NCBI RefSeq assembly: GCF_958450345.1
Contig: NC_088783.1
Span: 58,752,395 to 58,816,394, forward strand
Length of the DNA stretch: 64,000 nt
Direction of reading: 5' to 3'
Source of the DNA: Calliphora vicina
Taxonomy: Eukaryota > Arthropoda > Insecta > Diptera > Calliphoridae
This document shows, piece after piece, positions 32,258 to 44,597 of this stretch (position 1 is the first letter of the stretch; every line of letters starts with the position of its first letter). A program made the position numbers and the translations under genes. A model generated the notes under the pieces. It ran no database searches and was not told the DNA's origin. It saw nothing but the letters and a program-made list of their open reading frames with translations.

Positions 32258-32580
32258 AATACACCAAAACGGAAAATTCAACCAGAAAGTCAGAAATAAT
32301 ACACAACAAAAGAGAGCTTATTAGGGTTAATTTCGCATTTATTAAGAATTTTATTTTAAAGTACCCCAAAAATTTAACATGCGCACCCATTGAAGAACGC
32401 TTATAGCTGAAATATGCTGGACATCGTATGGTAATGTAGTGGAATTGCCTAGAGCTAAAAAGAATGTAATTAATGAAGACTTCCTATCCAAATTCTTAAT
32501 AAATACGAAATTAACCCTAAGTTCTCTTTTGTTGTGTCTTATTTCTGACTTTCTGGTTGAATTTTCCGTTTTGGTGTATT
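32258..32580. mobile_element. 323-bp fold-back MITE
   Basis: Long inverted repeats of about 90 bp start AATACACCAAAACGGAAAAT on both sides (left 32258 rightward, right 32580 leftward) and differ at only a few positions. The central part is AT-rich without ORF. No clear target duplication, so class is not assigned. Confidence 0.85.
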
Positions 32581-32789
32581 CAGGGACTTATAGTAAAAAT
32601 TCACGTATAATATTTTAGCGGAACATTTTTACCCCTTAAATCCCTGTTTTAATGGTGGTTTTTGCACTTTTTTAAAAGAAGGTCAAAAAAGACCCATGCC
32701 TTGAGGATTTAGAGGGTTAACATATTCTACAAAAATATTCTCCGTAACATTTTACATAACTTTGCGGAACAAGGATCATATGGTTTCTT

Positions 32790-33662
32790 ATGACGATTAA
32801 CAATAAGAATGTGCCAGAGTTGGGAAACTTTAACCCGATCTTAAAATATATGTATATAAGTGATATTATTAACCGCGTACGTAAGTGTTGCAAAATATTT
32901 AATAAATCAAATGATAATCACAAATATTGCAAACTAACATTTTGTTGCAAGAAAAGTATGGAGTTCGTATTATACATGATTTTGAACATCGTTCAACATC
33001 TTTGTCTAATATGGTAATAAACTTTTTGCGTATTTGCAAATGCGTCAATCATGCACTGCCTGAATTCAAATTAGCTACATTCACTGACAATGATATCAAA
33101 CTTTGGACAGATTCCCTTTATTGTGTAATTCCCCAAGACCACTTTATTAAGCAAAGATTCGGCAACGTTGATAGAGCTTGATGTGTAATACAATTTGTTA
33201 TAAATAATTTAGAAATAGTGAATAATTAATTTACTAAAGAATTAGTTATACAATTTAAACCCCGAATTAATGAAAGACATTAAAAAGTTCTTAATACGTT
33301 TATATTGTATTTGAATTCTAGGGTTAGCTAGTCAATTGTTTTGTAGATTGTTCGGCATTTAATCTGATCGGAATATTTCTGTTGAAAATTTAATGATGGA
33401 CTTTGTTTTAGAATGTTTTTTAACATTATCAATACTTAAATTGGTTACTTTAAAGTTATTTTTTGTTTTTCTTTAACAATAAAATATTAAAAAACCGACA
33501 TCAAAACTTCATTCTTTACTTTTTTAAAAAAAAATTTAATTATTCGAATAATTCGATTAATTTTTAATGTGTGATCGAATTATTCCAACAAGTTAAAATC
33601 TCTTATTCGAATTATTCGTTTTATTCGAACAAGAGAAAAATCGAATAATTCGAATACCCTAA
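32790..33662 (+). pseudogene. hAT-like transposase remnant with right terminus
   Basis: Two overlapping readings around 32,930-33,180 include SLSNMVINFLRI, NHALPEFKLATFTDNDIKLW and a Pro-rich turn, resembling the RW(N/S)S..xMxxxxL....xINxAL....FTDxDxxxL block of hAT transposases. The right part (33,530-33,662) is made of ATTCGAATAATTCGA-type repeats and ends CGAATACCCTA, complementary to a TAGGGTATTCG terminus. The hAT assignment rests on weak similarity. Confidence 0.4.
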
Positions 33663-34109
33663 TGTATACCCACCACAAATGGAGACAGTTGGCTGACATT
33701 TTCCACAATTACTCTCTGTTGATAATGGATAATATCTGTGAATGGTTTCACCTAGACCCCGTACAAATGTCCCCCCGAAATACTTTTTCAGCAGTCATAA
33801 ATATGTTGATTATGCGGCAATCCTGATGAAATTTTACACAAATCATTTCTAAATATTCTGAAATTATACTGTAATTTAAAATTTGCCATTGAGAATCCGA
33901 CAGTTCCCCAACAGCTTCTTAAATATCCCAAAAATGGGCTTTTTTAGATTTTTTGCTCTACTTAGGGCACCAAAACTAGGTCGAAATATGCCCAGAAATA
34001 TTACACAGAGACCATCGCCGACTAAATTTCACGGTGGCTTGTGGCTGGCTAGAAAAAGGGTCGACGGTGGCACAAAGCCGTTGTCAGCCGACTGAGGAAA
34101 ATTATTCAA

Positions 34110-34735
34110 ATTGTAAACAAGTAAGAGAGCTATATTCGTCTGTGCCGCATCTTATATACCCTACACCAAATTATACTTAAAAATAATAATTTTAAATATT
34201 TTTAGATAAACAAAATTTATTTTTTTTTCCATAGTTGTTTTTTTAATTTTTTGTAAATTATTTTTTTTTTAATTGTTTTTTTTTTAAATTTTGAAAATTT
34301 TTTGTTTTTTCAATTTTTTTTAATATTTAGCAAGAAAAAACTTTTGGTGAAAAAAAATTAGGGTTAAAAAATATTTTTCCGATTTTCACCCATTGTAGGT
34401 CCAACTTACTATGGTCTTATATACGTCGTTGCAAATTTCTATGAAATATCTATCATTAGATATTCACATTGTCTATATTAGTGTTTTAGTAATCCAGATA
34501 TAGGACAAAAATCGAGGTTGTCCCGGTTTTTCCTTATATCTCAACCATTTGTGAACCGATTTGCTCGATTTTAAATAGCAACCGAGCCTGAAGAATTCAA
34601 CAGACAGACAGATGGACATGGCTTAATCGACTCCGCTATCTATAAGGATCCAGAATATATATACTTTATAGGGTCGGAAAATTATATTGTGGAAATTACA
34701 AACGGAATGACAAACTTCACGAAGGTGAAGGGCAT
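34110..34735 (+). repeat. mini-me/DINE-type interspersed repeat, copy 1
   Basis: It starts near AACAAGTAAGAGAGCTATAT and ATATACCCTACACC, has a T-rich interior, then CAGACAGACAGATGGACATG (GTCY-type microsatellite), ATCGACTCCGCTATCTATAA, ATATATACTTTATAGGGTCG (TA tract) and ACAAACGGAATGACAAACTT, and ends GAAGGTGAAGGGCATA. The paired (GTCY)n and (TA)n tracts are the hallmark of mini-me elements in flies. There is no ORF. Confidence 0.8.
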
Positions 34736-36435
34736 AAATATACAAAATTTAAAAACAATTAAACAATTTTATGAATTAACTAAGGAACTTTTATCAACCA
34801 CAGCACAGCGGCTATTTTCAAGTCGAATTAAGCATAAAATGTCGGTGTCTGTGGGTTTTATAATTGATCTGCGGTTCGGCTCAGCCGGCTTACAGTCGAA
34901 ATTACGGAAAAAAGGATTCCAATGTATTGTCATTCACTGTGAATACCACAAATTTCGTAAACAGTCAGTCTGAGCTGGTGACCTCTAGCCAAAATAGCAA
35001 AGGAAATATTTAATAAACAAATTTGACTACAAATTGTGTCCTAAAATCATATGTGTCTAGTACTCCACCTTTATTGACACCTGCATCACAAAGTACCCCT
35101 AAAAAATAGCTACACTTGTAATGTCTGCAGCCTACCAAATTTATTTGAATATAAATAAATTTATTACAGCTAAAATATTTTATAAGAAAAACCACATTTT
35201 GTTTAACAAAACTATTTCTAAACACACACAATAACAATGGCAACACTTGTGCTCCAATTACACTCATAAAAAATTATCCATTAAAATAACAAACAAGAAC
35301 ATTACAATAACAATAACAACGAAATGTAAACAATAAATAAAAAGTTTCTATTTTTTGTTTTCTTTCTTACTTATTACACATTAAATAAATGTTTACAAAC
35401 AAAATAGTTGTCGTATCACATAAAATAGCAAACAATCAAGCCAAAACAACAAAAAAAAAATTGTCTAAAAAATACTGAAACATTTTGTATGGAAATAAAT
35501 AAAAACAGCAAATATATGTCAACAACACAACAAAACGATCACCTACAAATCACACACAACCAGCCACTAACTCACTCGCTTAACTACAAAAATATTAAGC
35601 CCCTCAGACGTTGCTCCTTCTCTGCCACCTAACAAACTCCCACCAAAAAACCAAACGACTCGCCTTTCCCATTTACCGTGCCAGTATTTTGTCTCATTTC
35701 TATTGAGAAAACTATTCAAACACCCGCTTTTTTTATTACACGATTGAATAGTTGCTGTTGTTATTGCTGAGTTTGACAACTGCAAAATACAACAAAAATT
35801 ATGTCACATACCAACAATTTTGACATTTTCTAAGACTCTTAGACAATTCTATTACGACACTTTGCAGCGACAGTGAAAAACGCCACAACATCAACAACAA
35901 CAAAACTGTTTAAGTATCAACAAAAATTGTTGAATTAAATTTATTAGACATCGTGTGTCTCCCCATTTCTGTGTGAGAGTGTAAAGCAGTGGTGTATAGA
36001 AATATGGCACTAGTTAAATCAAATATGACAATATTTTCCACTATATTTCTGTTGGTGTATCCTCATCATTTTAAATCAAGCGAAAGTTGTCTTTTCATGG
36101 CATGATCAGTTAGTGATCATCTCTAAAGCAGTTTCTTTAACTTCAAGGTTATATCATAAATAAGATTCAAATTCATTATGGCAACAGAATTAGCAGGCAG
36201 TCGAATGAATCGACATGGATTTTTTCTAAAAGTCAGTTAATATACTTGATCTACGAATTTTGCAACTTCGGTCATTCGCTTCTTGTGTGCACAAAAAGGA
36301 GGATCTCTTTTTTAATTCCTCTTTCCACTCTGAAACTACAAATAGAATAGTTTAATTTTAATTAAATCAAAATAATGTTCAGGATCTACATGTGTTAATC
36401 CTTTTTATTAAACGAAAATTACGAGATTTCACCGG
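34736..36435. other. AT-rich DNA, no gene seen
   Basis: Includes A/C-rich simple sequence (35,280-35,560, CAACAACA runs) and no supported frame or splice pair. Confidence 0.4.
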
Positions 36436-36439
36436 AGGA

Positions 36440-36975
36440 GTCATCCGAACTTCAACATCACATAGTTAGTGACTCCCCCGAGGCATGTCAGAGAGGACCA
36501 TAGAAAATACCAGGAGAGGATATCACATCGTTGGTGACTCCCCCGATCCATGTCAGACAGTACCTTAGAAAATACGAGGAGAGCATACAGAGGTATGTGC
36601 AGGATCCATTTGATCGCAGCTTGTATATGACAGATATGAACGACATTCATACGGCATCCGCTGTAGCAGGTCGTACTTGGAGGTCGCTCACTATCGATAG
36701 CAGACGCCGAGAAGATTCTGCCGCGTAAAACATGACTCGTTCTGGCACAACTAAGATCAGGATGGAGCAACAGACCGTGCCGTCCTCAGCTTACGCCCAA
36801 TATGTGGTCAGGGTCCCCATGACACCCTCCACATATTCAACTGTCCATCACTACGTCCAGTTGATTTATTTACCCACCAGTAGTAGTAGCACAATTTCTT
36901 GGACTTGATCTTGCAGAACCCCTAGACTAAATATTGTAAAATTGTTCACGCTGCTACAACAACAACGATATCTCA
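36440..36975 (+). pseudogene. LOA-like LINE 3' end remnant with CAA tail
   Basis: Frames on the + strand include NDIHTASAVAGRTWRS, then LRPICGQGPHDTLHIFNCPS (the C-terminal C..C/H..C finger of these ORF2 proteins), then AAQFLGLDLAEPLD before a stop and CTACAACAACAACG. The LGLDL-stop ending and CAA-repeat tail are typical of this LINE group. A 66-bp segment is duplicated at its start (GTGACTCCCCCGA at about 36,470 and 36,536). Frames are broken. Confidence 0.7.
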
Positions 36976-37204
36976 CAACTTTGTTCCTCTGGTTCTGGTA
37001 CCATTGAATCAATAATCCACTGATCTCTTGATTCGAATTCACTGTAAATTCCCACTTGAAAGTATGTTTGTGTGTATTTTATTCTGTTTCGATCCCTTAC
37101 ACTACTGCATCCAAGATTAATTTTTTCTTAAGCGTTTTCAAAAGAAGTTTATTTTTTATGGGGAAAATTAATGCTGGGCTATGTTATAGTTAAAATCATA
37201 GGGC

Positions 37205-38345
37205 GGAAACTATTAGGTGAATGACTTAAAAATGAGAGATTTTTTCAAATTTTTTGCTTTTATTTTGAAACATTTGTACAATATAAATTCATTCAAAGTA
37301 TTGGCCATATTTCTGGCAACAAATGGATTCCGAGCCAAAAGAACTGCTCATCTTTTGAGACCAAGAAAGAATCAAGCCAATTTCGGATACTCTGTTCTGA
37401 AGTTAAGTGTATCCCAAAGAGAGCGTTCTGGATCGATCGAAACAAATAGTCGCCGGGCGGGGCAAGTTCTAGACAAAACTTCCCAACCACTTCTTTCCAA
37501 ATATTACACTTTTTAACAGGTATAGCAACATTCGGCCTAATGTTGTCATAATGGAATATTACGGTTTCATACCTGGCAGCATATTCTGTCATTGATCGCT
37601 TCAAACGAATCAGCTGTGTTCAGCTATTGGTCCCACCTAATACAAAGAATTACGTCATGGATATTAGGCTTTTGTATCGATTCGGCTGGTTGGCCGGACT
37701 TCACATAGGATCACTTACTATTCGGGTTATCGCGATGGATCCATTTTTCATCGCAAGTAATGATACGCATTTCAGACATACAAAATCGTCGTTCAAGGTC
37801 TCTCGCAAACGTTTTGAAATTGCTGTTTGAGTAGCTCCCATTGATTTTGCAAGATCTGGTTGATTTTGACAAAAATCTTCATCTCATCTTCTTTTGCTTC
37901 AAGGTGTCTCTCGTACGGTACCCAATTTCCCTGCTCTTGGATGAATCCAAGCGTTTGGAAATTGCTGATTGAGTAGCTCCCAATGATTTGGAAAGCTCTT
38001 GTTTAGTTTTACAACAATCTTCATGGAGTAACGCCTTCAATTCTTGGTCTTTAAACATTTTTGTCTAGTCTGGGCGATCTTTGTCTTCCGTGTCAAAATC
38101 ACCACTTCTAACAAACCATCTCTCGTCCGTTGAGACCGATGGAAGACATTCTCCATAAGGTGAGCACTTGGTGTGCTTCAGCGGCACTTTTTTCCAAATT
38201 AAAATTAGTAAAGCAAAATTTCCCGCATATGACGCTTTGTTGTCACAAACTTCTACATCTTCGGAGCGAAAAATCGTTGTTGTTTAAACTATAATGTTCA
38301 ATAACTAAGTGAGAATAAATGACAAATATGTACCCTTATAGATAG
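37205..38345 (-). pseudogene. mariner transposase remnant, copy 2
   Basis: From right to left the minus strand has the 5' untranslated block shared with copies 1 and 3, SAAEAHQVLTLWR, a DTEDKDRPD piece, KELALLHEDCCKTKQELSKS, AISKR, WVPYERHLEAK, WIHYDNPKRYKSLIS-like residues, then KRSMTEYAARYETVIFHYDNIRPNVAIPVKK and PPGDYLFRSIQNALFGI...SKDEQFFWLGIHLLPEIWP. The second Asp (HYDN) is kept and the last lies in GDYLFR. An internal duplication of the N-terminal QELxxS part is visible (37,860 and 38,000). Frames are broken. Confidence 0.85.
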
Positions 38346-38735
38346 CGGTGTCGATATAGCCATGTCCGTCGCTCCATCTGTCCGTAGCCCCCAAATAACT
38401 TGCAAAAATTATTCATACATCAATATATTCGCGATAGATCCGGTTAGGTTGCTATTTAAAATCGGGAAAATCAGGACAACCACGATTTTTGGCCTATTTT
38501 TTATCTATATCTGGATTACTAAGTCATTAATATAGATAATATGGATATCTAATAATAGATATTTCAAAGTCGTTTGCAACGATGTAATAAGGCTATAGTA
38601 AGTTAGACCTACAATAGGACAAAATCGGGAAAAATATTTTTTAACCCGAATTTTTTTTTCACCCAAAAAAATTTTTTTTCTCAGAATTTTTTTATCTATG
38701 GTTTAAATTTAAAAACAAACAAGGAAATATAGCCG
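38346..38735 (-). repeat. mini-me/DINE-type repeat, copy 2
   Basis: Reverse of copy 1: GATAGCGGTGTCGATATAGC, CCATGTCCGTCGCTCCATCT, then a T-rich interior with CCCGAATTTTTTTTTCAC. It directly abuts the mariner 5' end. Confidence 0.75.
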
Positions 38736-38739
38736 GTCA

Positions 38740-40300
38740 ATCCCGACCATACAAAATGAGCAAAAACATTTTTCTTTTAAAATTTCAATCGTTCATTTTG
38801 GTCAGTGATTTTCGGAAGTAGGCCTTATATTGAAGCTATGAACAATCGCTATCAAATTAGGTCTCCTGATTTCTTTCTATATGAAATTTATGTATATTAA
38901 ATTGTTTTAGGATACCAATGTTTTTAAGAGTTTTATGCTCGTTAAAGTAATTTTCGAACCTGGGGCTTATATGAGAGCTATGGTCAATTATGAATCGATC
39001 TGTACAACATTTTTAGGTGTGATTTATTTGTATATAAAACTTGTTTGGGGAAAATGTTTGTGGATATCTACATTAGGGTGGCCCTTAATAAACGAAAGTT
39101 GGATTTTGGCCATTCTCACCCTCCAGTTTGGTGAACATTAGTAAAAAAATCATCCTGAAAAAATTTTAGGTAAATCGGTTGGGGTTAAGACGTCCCGCAA
39201 GCCCTCTGAAGTTTTGGGTTCCTTTTCAAGGTGAAAAAATGCTTTTTTTCAGTTTTTGTAAAAATTTTGCCATTAAAAAATTACTTTTCCAATTTAATTT
39301 AAAAGAATAGAAATGTGTACGCAATTGTCGTTCTAATGAGACATAAAAAACAAAAATTGGTCAACGTGTCTCGGGCCTGGCGAAAAAATTCGCCAGGCCA
39401 TTAACGTGTCTCGGGCAACTAGAACAAGAAATGTAGGAACAAAATTAACATATTTTGATAAATATTAGAATAAAAGCTCATTTTTACTTAAAATATGTCC
39501 ATAGTTACTTGTATATGAGTTTTTGTCTTCGTAGGATACTGTTAACCTATTCTTAGGTATGAACAAAAAAATAAAAATGTGTTACGGCAGTTTCAAAACT
39601 CCATTTTAAAATTTTTAAAAATTTTGTTAAACAAATTTCAGAATTTTTTGATGATCTTATTTGGATTTATTATGAATATAATAGGGAATAAAAATGTGAA
39701 AAAATTATGAAAATATCTCTTATAGTTTTTCCGTACCAGCGATTTAAATTTTGAAATTTTCGAGAAAACCAATTATTTGGCAATTTTTTGGCGAATGAGC
39801 TCTATTTCATTACTGTTATGAATTTTAAGCAAAACTTATTCAGAAAATTATAGTCCAGATAATTCTAAATATACTCTGAAAGTTTTACTAAAATCGGAAA
39901 ACGTTAACCCTTAAATCGTGAAGGTCAAATGTCAAATTTTTCAATATTTGGAATTTTTCATCCAGTTTTTCAGGATGATTTTTTTACTAATGTTCACCAA
40001 ACTGGAGGGTGAGAATGGCCAAAATCCAACTTTCGTTTATTAAGGGCCACCCTAATCTACATATATAAATCAAGCATTTACGAGGACATTTGTATGGGGG
40101 CTAGGTAAAATAATGGACCGATTTTTACCAGTTTCAACAGGCCTCCTCCTTAGGACGCAAAGAATATACGTGCCGGGCGGACATTTTTTAATCGATTCAG
40201 AAAGTTATTCTTAATTGTTATGTTTACTTTAAGGCGGGTGTTAGACTAATATTTTTGGGCATTACAGACCTCTCGTGCATTTATTTATATAAATTATTTA
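38740..40300 (+). repeat. second mini-me-like family, interrupted by a TIR element
   Basis: AACAAGGAAATATAGCCGGTC, GATTTTCGGAAGTAGGCC, GCTATGGTCAATTAT... up to 39,066; after the insertion it resumes CATTTGTATGGGGGCTAGGT and GGCGGACATTTTTTAATCGA, ending near 40,290. The same family is at 43.2-43.98 kb and a tail piece at 41.07-41.24 kb. No ORF. Confidence 0.65.
39073..40055. mobile_element. 983-bp non-autonomous element with 90-bp perfect inverted repeats
   Basis: The ends are perfect over about 90 bp, beginning TTAGGGTGGCCCTTAATAAA (39073-39162 and 39966-40055 reversed). A 6-bp direct repeat TCTACA flanks it (39067-39072, 40056-40061), and the mini-me-like host sequence continues on both sides. 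The interior is AT-rich without ORF. Long perfect ends imply recent activity. Superfamily not assigned: a 6-bp duplication does not fit Tc1, piggyBac or hAT. Confidence 0.9.
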
Positions 40301-41065
40301 AACGCCTAGAAGTCTGCTACAGTTTTCCACATAACTGTTTGTATCACTTTTCTATGTTAATAAATTAACAAATTCATAGAAATTGTTTTTTTATTGTTGC
40401 TGTTGTTGTTTTCTAAGAACATTTTTGATAAGTTTTTTATATTGTTGTTGCTTTTTAAGTATTCACTTGAATTTAAGGCAATTGTTGCGAATTGAAAACA
40501 CAACAAGCAACATACCACTCACAATCAAACCCAGCAGTTCGTGCCAGCAGCAAACAAAAATTTTTGTTTCGATGGTGTTAATTTAAATGCGTTTTTCTTC
40601 ACAAATTTTACTTTTTTTAAAAAAATTTGAAAATATTTCAGTTTTATTAATGAACGTCACAGACGATGTTGACACATTTTGTTTATTCACTGCTGTTGTT
40701 AAAGTTGAGTTTTTAACTATGACTGGCTGCGAAATTAGTTTCGCATACACAATTTTGTTAAATGTCAGTAATATTTTGTCATTTTGGCATACATTTTTTT
40801 TTTTGCAAAAGCCGGGTGTTAATAAGTAATATTGCCAGAAAATCAAACAACAATTTTAGTTTTCAATTATTTTTATAGGAGGGAGGGGGAAGATATGTAA
40901 AAAGTGTCTGGCTGGAAAAAACACAGCTCATGAAGGAGTTAAGGAATTTTCGTGAGAAAAATATTAATTGTTTAACAAAAATAACTTAAATATGTATTAA
41001 AGTTTATAAAAATAATTAAATAATACAAATGTAGAGAGATTTGTTCTTAATCTCTAGATCAGTGG
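40301..41065. other. no gene seen
   Basis: T-rich and TTGTTG-repeat sequence (40,385-40,455) that makes Cys/Phe-rich chance frames; no supported gene. Confidence 0.4.
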
Positions 41066-41069
41066 TCGG

Positions 41070-41237
41070 CATAATGATAACATGAAACGGACTGACGGAC
41101 ATTGTTTAATGAAACCTGAAAGTGATTCTGAGTCGATCGTTATACTTTAAAGTGGGTGTCTGACTAATATTTTTTGACGTTACTAACATCAGCACAAATG
41201 CATAATACCCTCCCTATTATGGTGGTGTAGGGTATAA
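41070..41237 (+). repeat. mini-me-like family 2, tail fragment
   Basis: CGGACTGACGGACATTG followed by AAGTGGGTGTCTGACTAATA (also at 40,233-40,252) and the closing inverted pair ATACCCTCC / GTGTAGGGTAT. Confidence 0.65.
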
Positions 41238-42055
41238 AAATAAAGCATATTTAAAATTTATATCTGTCCATTGGCTGATTTTAGCATTATTTGTAATAAA
41301 ATTGAAAACTTTTTCTCCACGAATCATTGATATTTTTATAGCTCGTTTAATTTTTGACACATTAAAATTGTGAAATGTTTTCCTCTTCACTTTCAAAAGA
41401 ATTTGGTGTGTCTATTTTTCAAATATGTATTTCATTTAGCCGAAACAATTTTTATTTTGCCACATAAACAAAATAGTTTGTTGCATATTTATTTATTCAA
41501 TAAATAATTTGTTGATACAATTTGTGGTACGTGTCTGTAAGTTGAAAACAAAATATATTTCAATAACATTCATGAAAGACAGACTAAAATGGGCATGAAA
41601 AATGTTTTTAATAAAAGGACCTAAGTGCAAGAATTAAAATCCCAATATTAATCTTAATTGAATTTAATATGTGGTAGGTCCTCCTTTCTGCGCAATTGCA
41701 GCATTTTAATGGCTTTGCATGGAATGGACCAGCTTTGTTGTTGTCAGGGAATCTAAAAAAGGTTTAAATATGTATTGAAAAGTGACCATAAATTGCTAGT
41801 TTATATTATGAGTATGTCTGTACGGAGACTTAATTGATTCTGTGTATATATGTTGTTTGTTCTAAGAACTTCCTCCATCTCTTTTTTTCAATTTTCAGTT
41901 GACTATAGACCTGATTTTCAGGAGATACTTTTGATATTAGATTATCTAGACTCGCTTAATAGCGATCTCACTGCAATATCCAGAAGATTAGCACTTGTAT
42001 TAACATTGGATTTGTCACAAGGTATCCTAGACCTCGTCTCATGAAAATCTCCTCC
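41238..42055. other. AT-rich DNA, no gene seen
   Basis: No coding signal. TTTCAATTTTCAG at about 41,887-41,899 looks like a 3' splice site on the + strand but nothing supports an exon after it. Confidence 0.35.
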
Positions 42056-42059
42056 TCCA

Positions 42060-42632
42060 TTGTGTTTATTTCCATTTACAAAATTTATTTTTCTTCCAAA
42101 GTTGTTTGAATTGTTATTTTAAATTTTTTAATTTAAATTTTTTTTTTTAATTTTTGGTGGAAAAAAAATTCGGGTTATAAAATATTTTTTCCGATTTTGA
42201 CCCATTGTAGGTCTAACTTACTATGGTCTTACATACGACGTTACAAAGGTCTTTGAAATATCTATCATTAGATATCCATGTTGTCTATATTAATGACTTA
42301 GTAATCCAGATATAGGTTAAAAATCGAGGTTGTCCTGGTTTTTTCCTCATATCTCAGCCATTTGTGGACCGATTTTGCTGATTTTAAATAGGAAACTTCT
42401 CGAAAGTATGTCTGATAGAATTATTGAAGATTTGGATTCCGAAGATATCTGGGGTCCTCATAAAATTAAATTCAACAGACTGACGGACAGACAGACATGG
42501 CTTAATCGACTCCGCTATCTATAAGGATCCAGAATATATATACTTTCTAGGGTCGGAAAATTATATTATGGAAATTACAAACGGAATCACAAACTTATAT
42601 ATACCCTTCTCACGAAGGTGAGAAATAAATAT
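42060..42632 (+). repeat. mini-me/DINE-type repeat, copy 3
   Basis: Near-complete copy: AATTCGGGTTATAAAATATT, CTATATTAATGACTTAGTAA, GTTTGTGGACCGA-type phrase, GACTGACGGACAGACAGACA, GACTCCGCTATCTATAAGGA, TATATATACTTTCTAGGGTC and a closing TATACCCTTCTCACGAAGGT. Confidence 0.8.
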
Positions 42633-42642
42633 CTATATTTAG

Positions 42643-44589
42643 TAGGGTGATTGGCCCGATTTTTAATAACCGGTTATAATCGGTTTTTTTGTTAAGTCGG
42701 TTTCGGTTTTTTTGAAAAGCTCACTTTTCGAATATCGAAGAAACCGGGTTTTTCTCCTCGAATAAACGGTGTGATTTTATGAGTTTTAGTGTATTCAAAT
42801 CTTTAATAAATATTCAAAATCCAAAAAAGTTTTTAAAAAAAATACTCCAACTATTTTAGAAGACTTTTTATATTTAGAAAAATGTCACAAGCGATGTATA
42901 TAATATTCTATATATTTTTTCCATTTTTTTTTAAACCTAACGTAGTTGTTGACTTTTGAATTGAAATAAAAGTCGTAAAATATCAACCACTCATTTTAGA
43001 AAAAACTTAATTTTAATTTCAAAATGTGTTAAATTTTACCCGAATATCATAAGAAAACAATAGCTATGGTATTTACAAGGGGAATCCCAGTTTTCATACA
43101 AACATACAGCCCAATTATGAAAAAAAATTCCCCGGGAGTTTTTTCCCTTTTGGTTTTTTTAACATGGAATTTGAATAGATAAAACAAGTTAGAACGGTAT
43201 ATTCGGCTTTGCCGAATCTTAAATACCCTCCACCTGCATACATATTTTTTAGGTTGATATATATGGGAGCTATAACAAATTATAGGCCGATCATCATAGA
43301 ATTAGGTATAGCGATTTTGGTATATATGGGGATTATTTATGACGATTTTCAACTTAATAGCGACATTTATAAGATACTTATGCTAATTTAAGTGATTTTC
43401 GGAAGTGAGCTTTATACGGGGGCTATGGTCAAATATGGGCCGATCCACAAAAAATTTTGTGTTGTGATTTCACGAAACTTATTTTTGCTGAATTTTCTAT
43501 GGATATTCCTATTCTGTAGGCATTTATAGACCATATAACCATATTTCGGGAGGAAATTTGTATGGGGGCTAGGAGAAATCATGGACCTTTTATCATAAAA
43601 TTAACGAGTGCAAAATTTTATGATATTAGCTGCAATATATTTACAAAAATGACCAAAAATATGTGAAAATTATCAATTTTTTTTGAGGTTGTCCCACATT
43701 TTAATTCATAACTTTGGTTCCACTGTACCGATTTTGCTGATTTTCAATACCAAACTGCTTATTACAATAATAAACATTTTTCTTGCTACTCTGCTAAGTT
43801 TGTTTGCGTATTTTGGACATGAGCGTGTTTTACGCAGACGGACGGACGGACGGACATGGCTCAATCGACTTAGAATTTCATAAGTATCAATAATATATAT
43901 ACTTTGTTGGGTCTCAGATGAATATTTCTCAATGTTACATAATGTTACAATATTATTCACCACTTATGGTGGTGGAGGGTATAATGAGAAAATGGAAAAA
44001 AGCTCCCGGGGAATTTCTTTTCATAATTGGGCTGATAATGTTCAACAAGTATGATGAAAAGTGCTACCAAAGCTCTGAAAACATTTAACTTAATTGTGCG
44101 TAACAAAAATTTCAGATTTTAGCTCCGGGTCAAATTTAACCCCATGACCTTAAGTGCAAAAAGTTTTATAGATATTTTTTTTCTGGCAGATTTGTGTTTC
44201 TAAAATGTAGTTGTTATATTATAACATTTATTTGAAATTAAATAAAATTCATAAAATATCAAAAATATCAACCACTCACTTTTAGAAAAAATTCAATTTT
44301 AATATCAAAATGGGTCGAATTTGACCCGAAGACCTTGTGAACGTTAGAAGAAGCGTTTTAAAAGGGCTTATTTCTAATTAGAATACATGTATATTCTTTA
44401 TCATAAGTAAGAGATCTTTAATATAAAATAAAACTTATTTTCTTCTTATTTCTAGGCGTTTTAATATTTTGCCAAAAAACCGGTTAAGCGTTTATTAGTA
44501 TAAAACCGAAACCGGTTTATATTAAATTGCAATTTTTCGGAGAAACCGAAAACCGGTTTCTAAAAAATGTCGAATAATCGATCACCCTA
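42643..44589. mobile_element. hAT-like non-autonomous element with CCGGTTT-rich ends
   Basis: Inverted ends TAGGGTGAT (42643-42651, 44581-44589 reversed) are flanked by 8-bp direct repeats ATATTTAG (42635-42642) and ATATTGAG (44590-44597), 7 of 8 identical. TAGGGTG-type ends and 8-bp duplications fit hAT. Both ends carry clustered ACCGGTT / CGGTTTCGGTTTT words. There is no transposase frame. The middle (43107-44034) is occupied by another element. Confidence 0.75.
43107..44034. mobile_element. inner element with about 45-bp inverted repeats, carrying a mini-me-like repeat
   Basis: CAGCCCAATTATGAAAA...TCCCCGGGAG on the left is mirrored by CTCCCGGGGA...TTTTCATAATTGGGCTG on the right. Inside lies a complete mini-me-like family 2 copy (about 43,190-43,985) with its own ends TACCCTCCACC / GGTGGAGGGTA, a GGACGGACGGACGGACATGG tract and ATATATATACTTTGTTGGGT. 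So three elements are nested here. No ORF. Confidence 0.8.
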
Positions 44590-44597
44590 ATATTGAG

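Noticed and set aside
33883..34095. 70-aa frame on + ending in GTKPLSAD
   Set aside because: No recognised motif; ends next to a repeat and is probably chance.
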